NCBI RefSeq assembly: GCF_902170785.1
Contig: NZ_CABHYG010000017.1
Coordinates: 372,001-436,000, forward strand
Length of the DNA: 64,000 nt
Origin: Yersinia proxima
GTDB taxonomy: Bacteria; Pseudomonadota; Gammaproteobacteria; Enterobacterales; Enterobacteriaceae
Reading direction: 5' to 3'
The translations under genes and the position numbers were made by a program. Below the pieces are notes generated by a model that did no database searches, had not been told where the DNA came from, and saw only the letters and a list, made by a program, of their open reading frames with translations. Below, one piece after another: positions 18,059 to 25,481 of the stretch. The first letter of the stretch is position 1. Every line of letters begins with the position of its first letter.

Positions 18059-19202
18059 GTCTATGCTGGATGAAGTCAGTGCCATGATGTCTGGTCATGT
18101 TATCCCTTACCACAAAGTCGCTATTGTGGTTGCGGCGGTTATTGCATTACTTTTCTCACTGGTGTTTTCTCACTCGACCGTATTTGAAGGCAAGATTGCG
18201 GTGATTGATCTGGATGCTTCTAATTATTCTACGGCGCTCATTCAAAAGATAAATACATCGCCCTATATTGAAGTCACACAAGTATTACGCTCTCCGATGA
18301 ATCCGGAAATATTGACGGCACATGATAGGAATATTGGGGTGCTCTATATTCCCAAAGGACTGGAAAAAAGTCTGAAAACCGGTGATAGAACAGTACGCCT
18401 GGGCTACTTTGCCGATCATAGCAACTCGGCACAAAATGCGGAGGTACTGCAAAATCTGAATGAATATATTCCAGAACTGGGTGCGGAAATTGGCGCAGAG
18501 CACATCGCCGCGTTAGGATTGGGGCGCGAGGGAACAGAGGCGGTGTTAAGCCCGATGCAGCTTAAAAACCGCCATCTGTTTAACCCAACCAATACCGCCA
18601 CTAACTCAACCAGTATCGCTTTTGTCTATTTTTTCTCTTCACTGTTTTATGGGCTGGCGACACTGATGGTGGTTGGTCGATTGAAAGTGACAGGAGCCTG
18701 GGGTCAAGCGGTGTTTAACCGCGGGCCGTTAGCGCTGATGTGCCGCATGGTGCCTTATGCCTTCTTTTATACCACCGGTATTACGGTGGTAAGTGCGCTG
18801 CTGGTGACTTTTGGTCAACTCAGATTTGAGGGTAACTATTTTGCCTATCTGCCCACGATATTTATGACCGGATTAGCTTTTGGTTGGCTGGCATTGATTC
18901 TATCGTGGTCAACGCAAAATCCGGGAGAAGGGGCCAGTTTGATGACATTTCTGGTGCCGCCGGGCTTTATTCTCGGTGGAGCGACGATGGCAGTGGGTTT
19001 TTTGCCGCTCTGGGCTTACTACATCAGCTATGCTTTCCCGCTGGTGTGGCAATATCGATTTTATCGTGACTTTGCCATGCGCGGGCAAACGTTGGCGCAG
19101 ATGCTGCCAACTTATGGCGCCTATCTGATCTTTTTGACCGCAATTGCGTCAGTGGTGGTACTGCTTTATTACCGCACCAAAAGACAGATCGCAGTTGCAT
19201 AA
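18042..19202 (+). CDS. ABC-2-type export permease
   Basis: A 386-residue permease of the YhhJ/YbhR class. One N-terminal membrane segment (VAIVVAAVIALLFSLVFS), a large periplasmic domain (about residues 45-195: IAVIDLDASNYSTALIQKI and on), then five membrane helices at the C-terminus. It overlaps the adaptor gene by 17 bases. GAGG precedes the tandem ATGs at 18039 and 18042; the second has better spacing. No ABC ATPase gene is in the operon, which is odd: relatives such as YbhFSR carry it in the same operon. A perfect stem follows at 19208. Confidence 0.85.
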   Translation: MQNIVKSMLDEVSAMMSGHVIPYHKVAIVVAAVIALLFSLVFSHSTVFEGKIAVIDLDASNYSTALIQKINTSPYIEVTQVLRSPMNPEILTAHDRNIGVLYIPKGLEKSLKTGDRTVRLGYFADHSNSAQNAEVLQNLNEYIPELGAEIGAEHIAALGLGREGTEAVLSPMQLKNRHLFNPTNTATNSTSIAFVYFFSSLFYGLATLMVVGRLKVTGAWGQAVFNRGPLALMCRMVPYAFFYTTGITVVSALLVTFGQLRFEGNYFAYLPTIFMTGLAFGWLALILSWSTQNPGEGASLMTFLVPPGFILGGATMAVGFLPLWAYYISYAFPLVWQYRFYRDFAMRGQTLAQMLPTYGAYLIFLTAIASVVVLLYYRTKRQIAVA

Positions 19203-19207
19203 ATAAG

Positions 19208-19242
19208 CGCCCTCAATACTTGGGAGATCAGGCTTGAGGGCG
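19208..19242. terminator. Stem-loop between convergent genes
   Basis: CGCCCTCAA and TTGAGGGCG form a perfect 9-bp stem between the exporter permease (plus strand) and the YghU-type gene (minus strand). It probably ends transcription from both sides, although U-tracts are poor. Confidence 0.7.
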
Positions 19243-19249
19243 ATGTATA

Positions 19250-20101
19250 TTACTTTATCAGTCGGTCAAAATCTGAAGCATCATGGCGCTCAGCTAACTG
19301 TTCTTCTGGCGCTCCCCAGGTTTTATTGACGATACGGCCGCGCTGGACAGCAGGGCGCTTACCAATGGTTTCGGTCCAACGTATCAGGTGAGTATAGGAT
19401 TTCACATCCAGGAATTCACCCGCTTCATATTGCAAGCCCAGCACCAGATTGCCGTACCACGGCCAGATAGCGATATCCGCAATGGAATACTCATCTCCCG
19501 CAATATATTTATGAGTCGCGAGCTGTGTATTGAGCAAATCGAGCTGGCGCTTGGCTTCCATAGTGAAACGGTCGATGGCGTATTCAATTTTCACTGGCGC
19601 ATAGTGATAAAAATGGCCGAAACCACCGCCTAAATAAGGGGCCGCGCCTTGCAGCCAGAATAGCCAATTGAGTGCTTCAGTTCTGGCTGCAGGGGATTTT
19701 GGCAAGAAATGTCCGAATTTATCCGCCAAATACAGCAAAATAGCACCAGACTCAAAAACCCTGATTGGCGGGGTGGTTGAATAGTCCATCAAGGCCGGAA
19801 TTTTTGAATTTGGATTGACGGCAACAAACCCACTTGAGAACTGATCACCTTCACCGATACGAATCAGATGGGCATCATATTCCGCACCTTTCTCACCCAA
19901 AGCCAACAACTCTTCCAACAAAATGGTGACCTTCTGACCATTCGGCGTACCCATGGAATACAGCTGTAAGGGGTGTTTGCCAACCGGCAGGTCAGCTTCG
20001 TATCTGGCACCGGCAGTCGGGCGATTGATTTTCGACCATACACCACCGCTGGCATTGTTTTCCGTCCAGACTTTGGGTGGTTGATATTCGTTATCTTTCA
20101 T
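19250..20101 (-). CDS. yghU: YghU-type (nu-class) glutathione transferase
   Basis: A 283-residue glutathione-transferase fold protein close to E. coli YghU (288), an enzyme with disulfide-bond reductase and peroxidase activity. Thioredoxin-fold half: YSMGTPNGQKVTILLEEL, then NPNSKIPALMD and RVFESGAILLYLAD (glutathione-binding ES motif); helical half: ALNWLFWLQGAAPYLGGGFGHFYHYAP. ATG at 20101 with AAGG upstream; the open frame continues to 20164 without homology. It is divergent from the phytase-like gene. Confidence 0.87.
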   Translation of the reverse strand: MKDNEYQPPKVWTENNASGGVWSKINRPTAGARYEADLPVGKHPLQLYSMGTPNGQKVTILLEELLALGEKGAEYDAHLIRIGEGDQFSSGFVAVNPNSKIPALMDYSTTPPIRVFESGAILLYLADKFGHFLPKSPAARTEALNWLFWLQGAAPYLGGGFGHFYHYAPVKIEYAIDRFTMEAKRQLDLLNTQLATHKYIAGDEYSIADIAIWPWYGNLVLGLQYEAGEFLDVKSYTHLIRWTETIGKRPAVQRGRIVNKTWGAPEEQLAERHDASDFDRLIK

Positions 20102-20262
20102 CGTGGATGACCTTATTTGAGAATGAAGACGAACTGAATAATACTCATAGTGATTATGCCTCAATCATAAAGAATAACAGGGATAATATTTCTGTCATTC
20201 CGGCTCCCTATAGTGAAGTTGCTTTTTACCTTTGGGCAATAAAAATAATTAGGGAACTTAAC

Positions 20263-21609
20263 ATGCAGATGAAAAAATTCAGATTGGCATTGCTGGCCAG
20301 TAGCATCGCGTTCAGTACTTCGTTGTGGGCGCAGGCTGTTGAAGTGCCAGCAACACTGGCCGGGCATGCGGTTTTGCCAGTGAAATCAACGGTTGCAGCG
20401 CCTGCTGATGCACCGACTGATTTACAACAAAGTGGCAAATACACCAGTGGTCAACGCGTGAGTACATTGGGCGCAGTCGCCGGTAAATCTGCTGATCGTC
20501 CAACAGGAATCGGTTTGCCAATCATCGGCCAGCCACTGCAAGGCCATTCTGGAATAAAACACATGCCCGATGGCACCTATTGGGTGCTGACCGACAATGG
20601 ATTTGGTAGCAAAGCTAACTCGCCGGACGCCATGCTGTATCTCAATCACTATGATATTGATTTCAAAAATGGCAGTGTCACGCCACTGCAAACTCTGTTC
20701 TTGCACGATCCTGATAAAAAAGTACCTTTCCATATCACCAATGAAAGTACTGATAAACGCTATCTGACCGGTAGTGATTTTGACCCCGAAAGTTTCCAGT
20801 TTGCCGATGGTGCACTATGGATTGGTGATGAATTCGGTCCTTATCTGATTAAGGCCGATTTGAACGGAAAAGTGTTAGCGGTATTTGAAACTCAGGTTGA
20901 TGGTAAAGTAGTAAAATCACCTGATAATCCAACACTTACGTTGCCGGGCGCTCCGGATGGCAAACAGAACTTTCAAGTGGCACGCTCAAAAGGATTTGAA
21001 GGGATGGCGGTGTCACCGGATGGCAGCAAGCTGTATCCCATGTTAGAAGGTGCGCTGTGGAATGGTGAAAAATTTGAAAACATTGATGGCAAACGCTACC
21101 TGCGCGTGTTGGAGTTTGATGTTAAAAATCAGGCGTGGACAGGGCGCAGCTGGCAATATGTGCTGGAAGATAACCAAAACGCCATTGGTGATTTCAATAT
21201 GATTGATGCGAAGCATGGATTAGTGATTGAACGCGACAACGGTGAAGGGACAGCGGATAGAGCCTGTGCAACAGGGGCTGCGACCGATAAGTGTTTTAGC
21301 CAGATAGCCAAGTTCAAGCGTGTCTACAAAATCGCCTTTTCTGATGAAAACGTCGGCAAACCAGTAGAAAAAGTTTCATATATTGATCTGCTCAATATTA
21401 AAGATCCGCAGAACCTGGCACGTAAACCGCTAAATAATGGTGTGCTGACATTCCCATTCTTTACCATTGAAAACGTTGATGTGGTAGATGCCAACCATAT
21501 CATTGTTGGTAACGATAATAATTTCCCATTCTCCTCCAGCCGTCAGCCTAATGAGGCGGATGATAATGAGTTTATCCTGTTGGATGTAAAAGAGTTATTG
21601 AGCCAGTAG
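20263..21609 (+). CDS. Secreted phytase-like (esterase-like) domain protein
   Basis: A 448-residue protein with a signal peptide (KKFRLALLASSIAFSTSLWAQA) and one domain of the 'esterase-like activity of phytase' family, a beta-propeller type fold. Recognisable stretches: GIKHMPDGTYWVLTDNGFGSK, DPESFQFADGALWIGDEFGPYLI and SKGFEGMAVSPDGSKLYPMLEG. It should act in the periplasm or outside the cell, probably on a phosphate ester, but activity in this family is not established. AGGGAA precedes the ATG at 20263; another ATG is two codons on. The upstream in-frame codons to 20077 overlap the divergent yghU promoter. Confidence 0.82.
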   Translation: MQMKKFRLALLASSIAFSTSLWAQAVEVPATLAGHAVLPVKSTVAAPADAPTDLQQSGKYTSGQRVSTLGAVAGKSADRPTGIGLPIIGQPLQGHSGIKHMPDGTYWVLTDNGFGSKANSPDAMLYLNHYDIDFKNGSVTPLQTLFLHDPDKKVPFHITNESTDKRYLTGSDFDPESFQFADGALWIGDEFGPYLIKADLNGKVLAVFETQVDGKVVKSPDNPTLTLPGAPDGKQNFQVARSKGFEGMAVSPDGSKLYPMLEGALWNGEKFENIDGKRYLRVLEFDVKNQAWTGRSWQYVLEDNQNAIGDFNMIDAKHGLVIERDNGEGTADRACATGAATDKCFSQIAKFKRVYKIAFSDENVGKPVEKVSYIDLLNIKDPQNLARKPLNNGVLTFPFFTIENVDVVDANHIIVGNDNNFPFSSSRQPNEADDNEFILLDVKELLSQ

Positions 21610-21629
21610 CTGACTCAATTCTACCTGAC

Positions 21630-21652
21630 AAGCCCGTATAGAGCGGGCTTTT
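21630..21652 (+). terminator. Rho-independent terminator of the phytase-like gene
   Basis: AAGCCCG and CGGGCTT form a perfect 7-bp stem with a seven-base loop, followed by a few T residues. It lies 20 bases after the stop codon. Confidence 0.8.
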
Positions 21653-21663
21653 ACTCTTGATAA

Positions 21664-22839
21664 TCATGCTTCATACAGCACTTTTGATGCTTCTTTGACT
21701 TGCCGTTCAAGGATATTAAGTGTCTTGGATAATACATTTTCTTGCTCTTTGAACCACTTATCTTTGTCAGGCAGAGAAGTGGCCAGCCGCCATGATTCTT
21801 CACTTTCCAGCGCTTTCAGTTCATGTAATATCGCATCAATTTGTTTTCTAACTTCATCTATTTTACGCCGCAACCGCTCAAGATCATCAATAAGGTCACT
21901 GGCCATCAATGGCTCCAGCCCTTGTTTTAAACTCTTCAGCAACGCGTGAATAGCGGGGAAGTCACCGCGTTGGCGGGCTTGATTGAGCTGAACCATTAAT
22001 TGATGAGCTTTTTCTTTCAACTCATCAGCCACCAAATCCGGATGGCAGAGCCGGCTGGCTTGCCGCCACAAGCGGTTAAGTTCCTGCCGTTGCTCAGCAG
22101 AGTGTTTGCTATCATTATCAAGTCGCTGCTCGGCATCCGTTTGTTTTTCTTGATAACTTTCATATTTCTCTTTGGCGTCTTCGCGGGCTTTGCGCGTTGA
22201 TTCAGTGTTGCGGGTACAAAAGGTGTTTTCCAACTCTTTAATTTCAGTCAGTAGTGCGTTAATTAATTCAGCCTGTTGCTGAATTCGGTTTCTTATCTCA
22301 ATAGATTCATTGGAAACAGAAGGGAGCGCCAGCCAACGTAGTTTTAATGCAGCAAGTTCATCTATCGCCTGAGATATGTATTGCTGACAGTTACGATAAT
22401 CGCGCTCTCTGCGACGGGCTTCTGCCTCTGCTTTACGCAAGACGCTTTCCGCCAACTGTTTGCGGAGATTAAGGATTTGCTTGGTCAATGGGCCGAGGCG
22501 CACCAAATAGAGATCGTTGAAATCATCCAGTAACTGAATACGCTCATTACGTTTATCAATTAACTCGCTTAGCTGTTCCTCCAAGGTTTTTAGTTCGAGT
22601 TTGCAAGCCGCCAATTCGACATCTTGCCACTGCGTCACCCCGTGCTTGCTACTCAACCATGCGGCAATAGCCTCCAGAGCTTGAGTGAATTTTCCTTGTT
22701 CCAGCGCGCTGACGATAAAAACCAGTACGGCATCCTGAGTCTCACCTTTTAGATAAGGGAGTTGGTTACGAATAATGTCGTCATCTTCAAGCTCAATAGC
22801 GCTTTTAATGATCTCCAGCCGTTTAATGAGTTTTTTCAT
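21664..22839 (-). CDS. Coiled-coil protein with a divergent J-domain
   Basis: A 391-residue cytoplasmic protein, mostly alpha-helical and highly charged. Residues about 75-250 and 305-390 have heptad-like patterns typical of coiled coils. Between them lies RQELNRLWRQASRLCHPDLV (about 251-270), which carries the His-Pro-Asp tripeptide (266-268) after a basic helix, followed by a helix with AHQLMVQLNQARQRGD. This is the pattern of a DnaJ-type domain, here internal instead of N-terminal. It may recruit DnaK to a client held by the coiled coils. I know no named function. Confidence 0.65.
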   Translation of the reverse strand: MKKLIKRLEIIKSAIELEDDDIIRNQLPYLKGETQDAVLVFIVSALEQGKFTQALEAIAAWLSSKHGVTQWQDVELAACKLELKTLEEQLSELIDKRNERIQLLDDFNDLYLVRLGPLTKQILNLRKQLAESVLRKAEAEARRRERDYRNCQQYISQAIDELAALKLRWLALPSVSNESIEIRNRIQQQAELINALLTEIKELENTFCTRNTESTRKAREDAKEKYESYQEKQTDAEQRLDNDSKHSAEQRQELNRLWRQASRLCHPDLVADELKEKAHQLMVQLNQARQRGDFPAIHALLKSLKQGLEPLMASDLIDDLERLRRKIDEVRKQIDAILHELKALESEESWRLATSLPDKDKWFKEQENVLSKTLNILERQVKEASKVLYEA

Positions 22840-22881
22840 AAATATAGGATTTGCTGATCGCCTAGACAGAATACCTACATA

Positions 22882-23046
22882 CTAAACAACGGCTTCACAT
22901 TGTTCCAGATGAATGAGGCGTGATTTGGTCTGGATGCTCAGATAGTTGAGTGGGCCTGTGCGATAAATCACATTCAATGGCGTGGTGACAAAGCCAGATT
23001 TGAGGAAATATTGAAATAGCGTTTTAAAAAAAGTAAGATCCAGCAT
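22882..23046 (-). CDS. Small hypothetical protein or gene fragment
   Basis: An open frame of 54 codons from an ATG at 23046 gives MLDLTFFKTLFQYFLKSGFV and on to HLEQCEAVV. The composition is protein-like, but there is no ribosome binding site. The frame can be extended to TTG at 23085, next to the MFS start. It may be a short remnant of a longer gene. Confidence 0.3.
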   Translation of the reverse strand: MLDLTFFKTLFQYFLKSGFVTTPLNVIYRTGPLNYLSIQTKSRLIHLEQCEAVV

Positions 23047-23086
23047 TGAGTTAACTAAAATTATAAAATGGCTAAAAGTTGCCAAA

Positions 23087-24322
23087 ATGAATAATCGAAA
23101 AGAGTGTAGTAGCGCAGTCCCATCTTCCCGACATCTGTTTCATTACGCCCCCTTTAGGAACTTATTTTTTGCCCGACTGCTCACGGTATTAGGCAATGGC
23201 ATTGCCCCTATCGCACTGGCTTTTGCTGTCTTGGATATTGGCGGTTCCGCCACCGATTTAGGTTTAGTTGTTGCAGCGAGATCTATTTTCAATGTGGCTT
23301 TCTTATTGATTGGTGGAGTACTGGCGGATCGCTATTCCCGAAGTCTTGTGTTGTTATCTTCCTCTACCATTGCGGCCTTATCTCAGGCGGTGGTTGCCTG
23401 GTTGGTACTTGATGGCAGCGCAACCATCATAGGATTAGCTGTATTGGGAACGATTAATGGCGCGGCGGCGGGCATCGCATTACCCGCCTCTTCGGCTATG
23501 GTTCCACAAACTGTCCCTGCATTTCACCTCAGGGCGGCGAACGCTTTTATTCAAGTGGGTATCTATGCCGGCACGATAATTGGCGCTTCATTGGGCGGCA
23601 TTCTGACCAGCACTATCGGGCCGGGATGGGGCCTGGCGGTTGATGCTTTGGGATTTGCCGCTGCCGCACCGTTATATTTCTTCATTCGTGTCAATTCAAC
23701 CTTGTCTCTGGCATCGAACACCAACATTTTGCAAGATCTACGTGATGGTTGGAAAGAGTTCATTGCACGTTCATGGGTTTGGGCTATCGTCGCCCAGTTC
23801 ACCATTATTAATGCGGCTTTTAGTGGCGTAGTGATGATTCTTGGCCCGATCATTGCCGATACTTCATTTGGCAGGGCAGGTTGGGGCGTTATCGTTGCAG
23901 CGGAGAGCGTTGGTCTTATTGTCGGTTCATTTATTGCTCTGCGCTGGCGTCCACGGCGTGACCTCTTTATTGGTGTCATATTGGTTTCACTTTGCGCTGT
24001 GCCGATCCTCCTTCTTAGTCTGGTTTCCTCGACATTCATCTTGATGGGGGGATTTTTTGTTGCAGGCCTGGGTTTTGGGCAGTTCGGCGTAGTTTGGGCC
24101 AATTCGCTACAAACGCATATTCCCGCCGATAAACTCGCGCGCGTTTATGCCTATGATGCGATGGGGTCATTTGTGGCGATCCCGGTGGGAGAACTGGCTG
24201 CAGGGCCGCTGGCTGTGCATTACGGTAATTCAACGGTTTTGTTGGCCGCCGCCGTTGCGGTGGTGATAGCAACCATCGCGGCCAGTTTTACTCCGGCGAT
24301 TAGGCGGTTGTCATTTAGTTAA
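23087..24322 (+). CDS. MFS transporter, probable drug exporter
   Basis: A 411-residue inner-membrane protein with about twelve hydrophobic segments. MFS signature between helices 2 and 3: GGVLADRYSRSLVLL (about residues 76-90). The pattern (FARLLTVLGNGIAPIALAFAVLDIGGSA at the start, split here over helix 1) is that of the MFS group including macrolide-efflux-type and enterobactin-exporter-type proteins. Substrate unknown. No clear ribosome binding site precedes the ATG at 23087. It is divergent from the small fragment and followed directly by the antitoxin remnant. Confidence 0.83.
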   Translation: MNNRKECSSAVPSSRHLFHYAPFRNLFFARLLTVLGNGIAPIALAFAVLDIGGSATDLGLVVAARSIFNVAFLLIGGVLADRYSRSLVLLSSSTIAALSQAVVAWLVLDGSATIIGLAVLGTINGAAAGIALPASSAMVPQTVPAFHLRAANAFIQVGIYAGTIIGASLGGILTSTIGPGWGLAVDALGFAAAAPLYFFIRVNSTLSLASNTNILQDLRDGWKEFIARSWVWAIVAQFTIINAAFSGVVMILGPIIADTSFGRAGWGVIVAAESVGLIVGSFIALRWRPRRDLFIGVILVSLCAVPILLLSLVSSTFILMGGFFVAGLGFGQFGVVWANSLQTHIPADKLARVYAYDAMGSFVAIPVGELAAGPLAVHYGNSTVLLAAAVAVVIATIAASFTPAIRRLSFS

Positions 24323-24323
24323 G

Positions 24324-24530
24324 CCTATCCTTGAAGGTGAAATAGAAGTCGCCAAGGGAATGTTGAGAACACTGATTAAGGCTACATGCGGTTATCCGGC
24401 AATTTCTGATGATGTAGGCCGCAACTCAAAATCTATTATGAGAATGTTGTCGCCAGATGTTGACCCCGGTATTAAAGCGTTTATGAGCGTCGTCAATGCA
24501 ACGGAGCGACACTCACAAAAATCCGCATAA
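24324..24530 (+). pseudogene. Remnant of an antitoxin-type helix-turn-helix gene
   Basis: The frame reads PILEGEIEVAKGMLRTLIKA, then TCGYPAISDDVGRNSKSIMRML and SPDVDPGIKAFMSVVNA. This resembles the C-terminal half of small transcriptional regulators found as the second gene of higBA-like toxin-antitoxin pairs (compare the ...LRDYINATVG...KSLMRML...GNP pattern I recall). The only internal start, ATG at 24360, would give 56 residues and has AAGGG too close. The front of the gene and any toxin are gone; the remnant begins within two bases of the MFS stop codon. Confidence 0.55.
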
Positions 24531-24546
24531 ATTAGCGCAAACAACA

Positions 24547-24571
24547 GGCTCGCATAAGTGCGGGCTTTTTT
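24547..24571 (+). terminator. Rho-independent terminator
   Basis: GGCTCGCA and TGCGGGCT pair over 8 bp (two G-T pairs) around a four-base loop and run into six T residues. It follows the antitoxin remnant and probably ends transcription from the MFS gene. Confidence 0.78.
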
Positions 24572-24652
24572 GTGTCTGTCGTTTGGTGAAATCTGACCGG
24601 CAATCATGCTGCCAGTGCTACAGATTTCACGTAGCGTCACCGGTCAAAATAA

Positions 24653-24660
24653 GGGCAGGG
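24653..24660 (+). other. KOPS octamer (GGGCAGGG) next to dif
   Basis: Plus-strand GGGNAGGG, 65 bases left of dif and pointing at it. KOPS close to dif deliver FtsK to the XerCD complex. Confidence 0.6.
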
Positions 24661-24725
24661 ACTTTAATGGGGCGTTTTAACTATGTGTAGCGATGCGAGA
24701 TATGGTTTTCTATATCATAAATTCA

Positions 24726-24753
24726 ATTTAACATAATATACATTATGCGCACC
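24726..24753 (-). other. dif: dif site, XerCD chromosome dimer resolution
   Basis: Read on the minus strand, the site has the XerC arm GGTGCGCATAA, the central TGTATA and the XerD arm TTATGTTAAAT, 28 bases that match the E. coli dif sequence as I know it at every position. XerC and XerD recombine two copies here to resolve chromosome dimers, with FtsK activation at division. It is the functional marker of the replication terminus and there is one per chromosome. Confidence 0.95.
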
Positions 24754-24957
24754 AAGGTAAGGATAGACAGAATCCAGGGCTTGTGTCGCTGTCATTGCTG
24801 TGTGATTGGTTCAGGTATCTGGCTAACATCTATGCCAAAAACCTTCTGGGATGTGCAACTATCCGAAAGACTACCCGTTCGACTGGCTAAAACAGCTCTC
24901 AGGCACAATACTTAGTATGGTTTCATATGTAGTTCATTATCTTTACAGAGGAATATT

Positions 24958-25236
24958 ATGAAAATATTGAAAACAATGGCAATGCTGGTTGTTCTGGGTA
25001 CATTTTCTTCCGCTGTTATATCCGCCGAACTGTTAACTAAGGAGGAACTTAATAATAATCCGCAGCAGTATGAGAAAATTGGCGATATCGTTACTGCTAA
25101 TGAGTTAGCCCCAATGGATGCTAAAGCTGAACTATCCAAAAAGGCTGATGAATTAGGCGGAGACTATTATGTGATTACCTCGGCAAACACAGATAACAAG
25201 ATCCACGCAACGGCTGATGTGTATAAGAAAAAGTAG
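24958..25236 (+). CDS. DUF1471 (YahO/BhsA/McbA-type) small periplasmic protein
   Basis: A 92-residue secreted protein: signal peptide MKILKTMAMLVVLGTFSSAVISA, then a DUF1471 domain (YEKIGDIVTANELAPMDAKAEL, ELGGDYYVITSANTDNKIHATADVYKK). The family (BhsA, McbA, YdgH, YahO) is linked to stress response and biofilm formation in enterobacteria. AGAGGA sits before the ATG at 24958. It is a single-gene unit closed by a strong terminator. Confidence 0.87.
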   Translation: MKILKTMAMLVVLGTFSSAVISAELLTKEELNNNPQQYEKIGDIVTANELAPMDAKAELSKKADELGGDYYVITSANTDNKIHATADVYKKK

Positions 25237-25261
25237 TGATGATGAATCAAGTCGTAAAGTT

Positions 25262-25292
25262 AAAGCTGGCTGGTCTATTCACAGCCAGCTTT
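25262..25292 (+). terminator. Rho-independent terminator of the DUF1471 gene
   Basis: AAAGCTGGCTG and CAGCCAGCTTT form a perfect 11-bp stem with a nine-base loop, followed by GTATTT. Confidence 0.85.
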
Positions 25293-25315
25293 GTATTTCA
25301 GTTCCGCATACACAA

Positions 25316-25330
25316 TGTGACGTTGTCACA
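25316..25330. promoter_or_regulatory. Perfect 15-bp inverted repeat upstream of the MdtD-like exporter
   Basis: TGTGAC, GTT, GTCACA. It resembles a CRP site but has five, not six, bases between TGTGA and TCACA, so it more likely binds another dimeric regulator. It lies about 150 bases upstream of the MFS start. Confidence 0.4.
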
Positions 25331-25481
25331 ATAAATCCCTCTTTTTAATCCTACTTTAATCCGGTATGCTCGAAATATGTCAGTAAATTGTCCGGATTTG
25401 AAACGTGATTTCATTGTTTAAACCAGCACGCCTGTTTTACGCCAGATCAGTGGGTTATCCATCGCTATCCCGGCTTGTGGC

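Larger units (their letters stand above)
24531..24957. other. Terminus intergenic region with KOPS and dif
   Basis: A gene-free stretch of about 430 bases. It holds the terminator at 24547, a KOPS octamer at 24653, the dif site at 24726 and the promoter of the DUF1471 gene. A 56-codon frame starting inside dif (24744) has no known counterpart and I do not regard it as a gene. Confidence 0.7.

Noticed and set aside
24744-24914. 56-codon frame starting inside dif
   Set aside because: No ribosome binding site, starts within the recombination site and looks like no known protein; likely chance.
25316-25330. CRP binding site
   Set aside because: TGTGA and TCACA are five bases apart instead of six; kept only as an unassigned palindrome.
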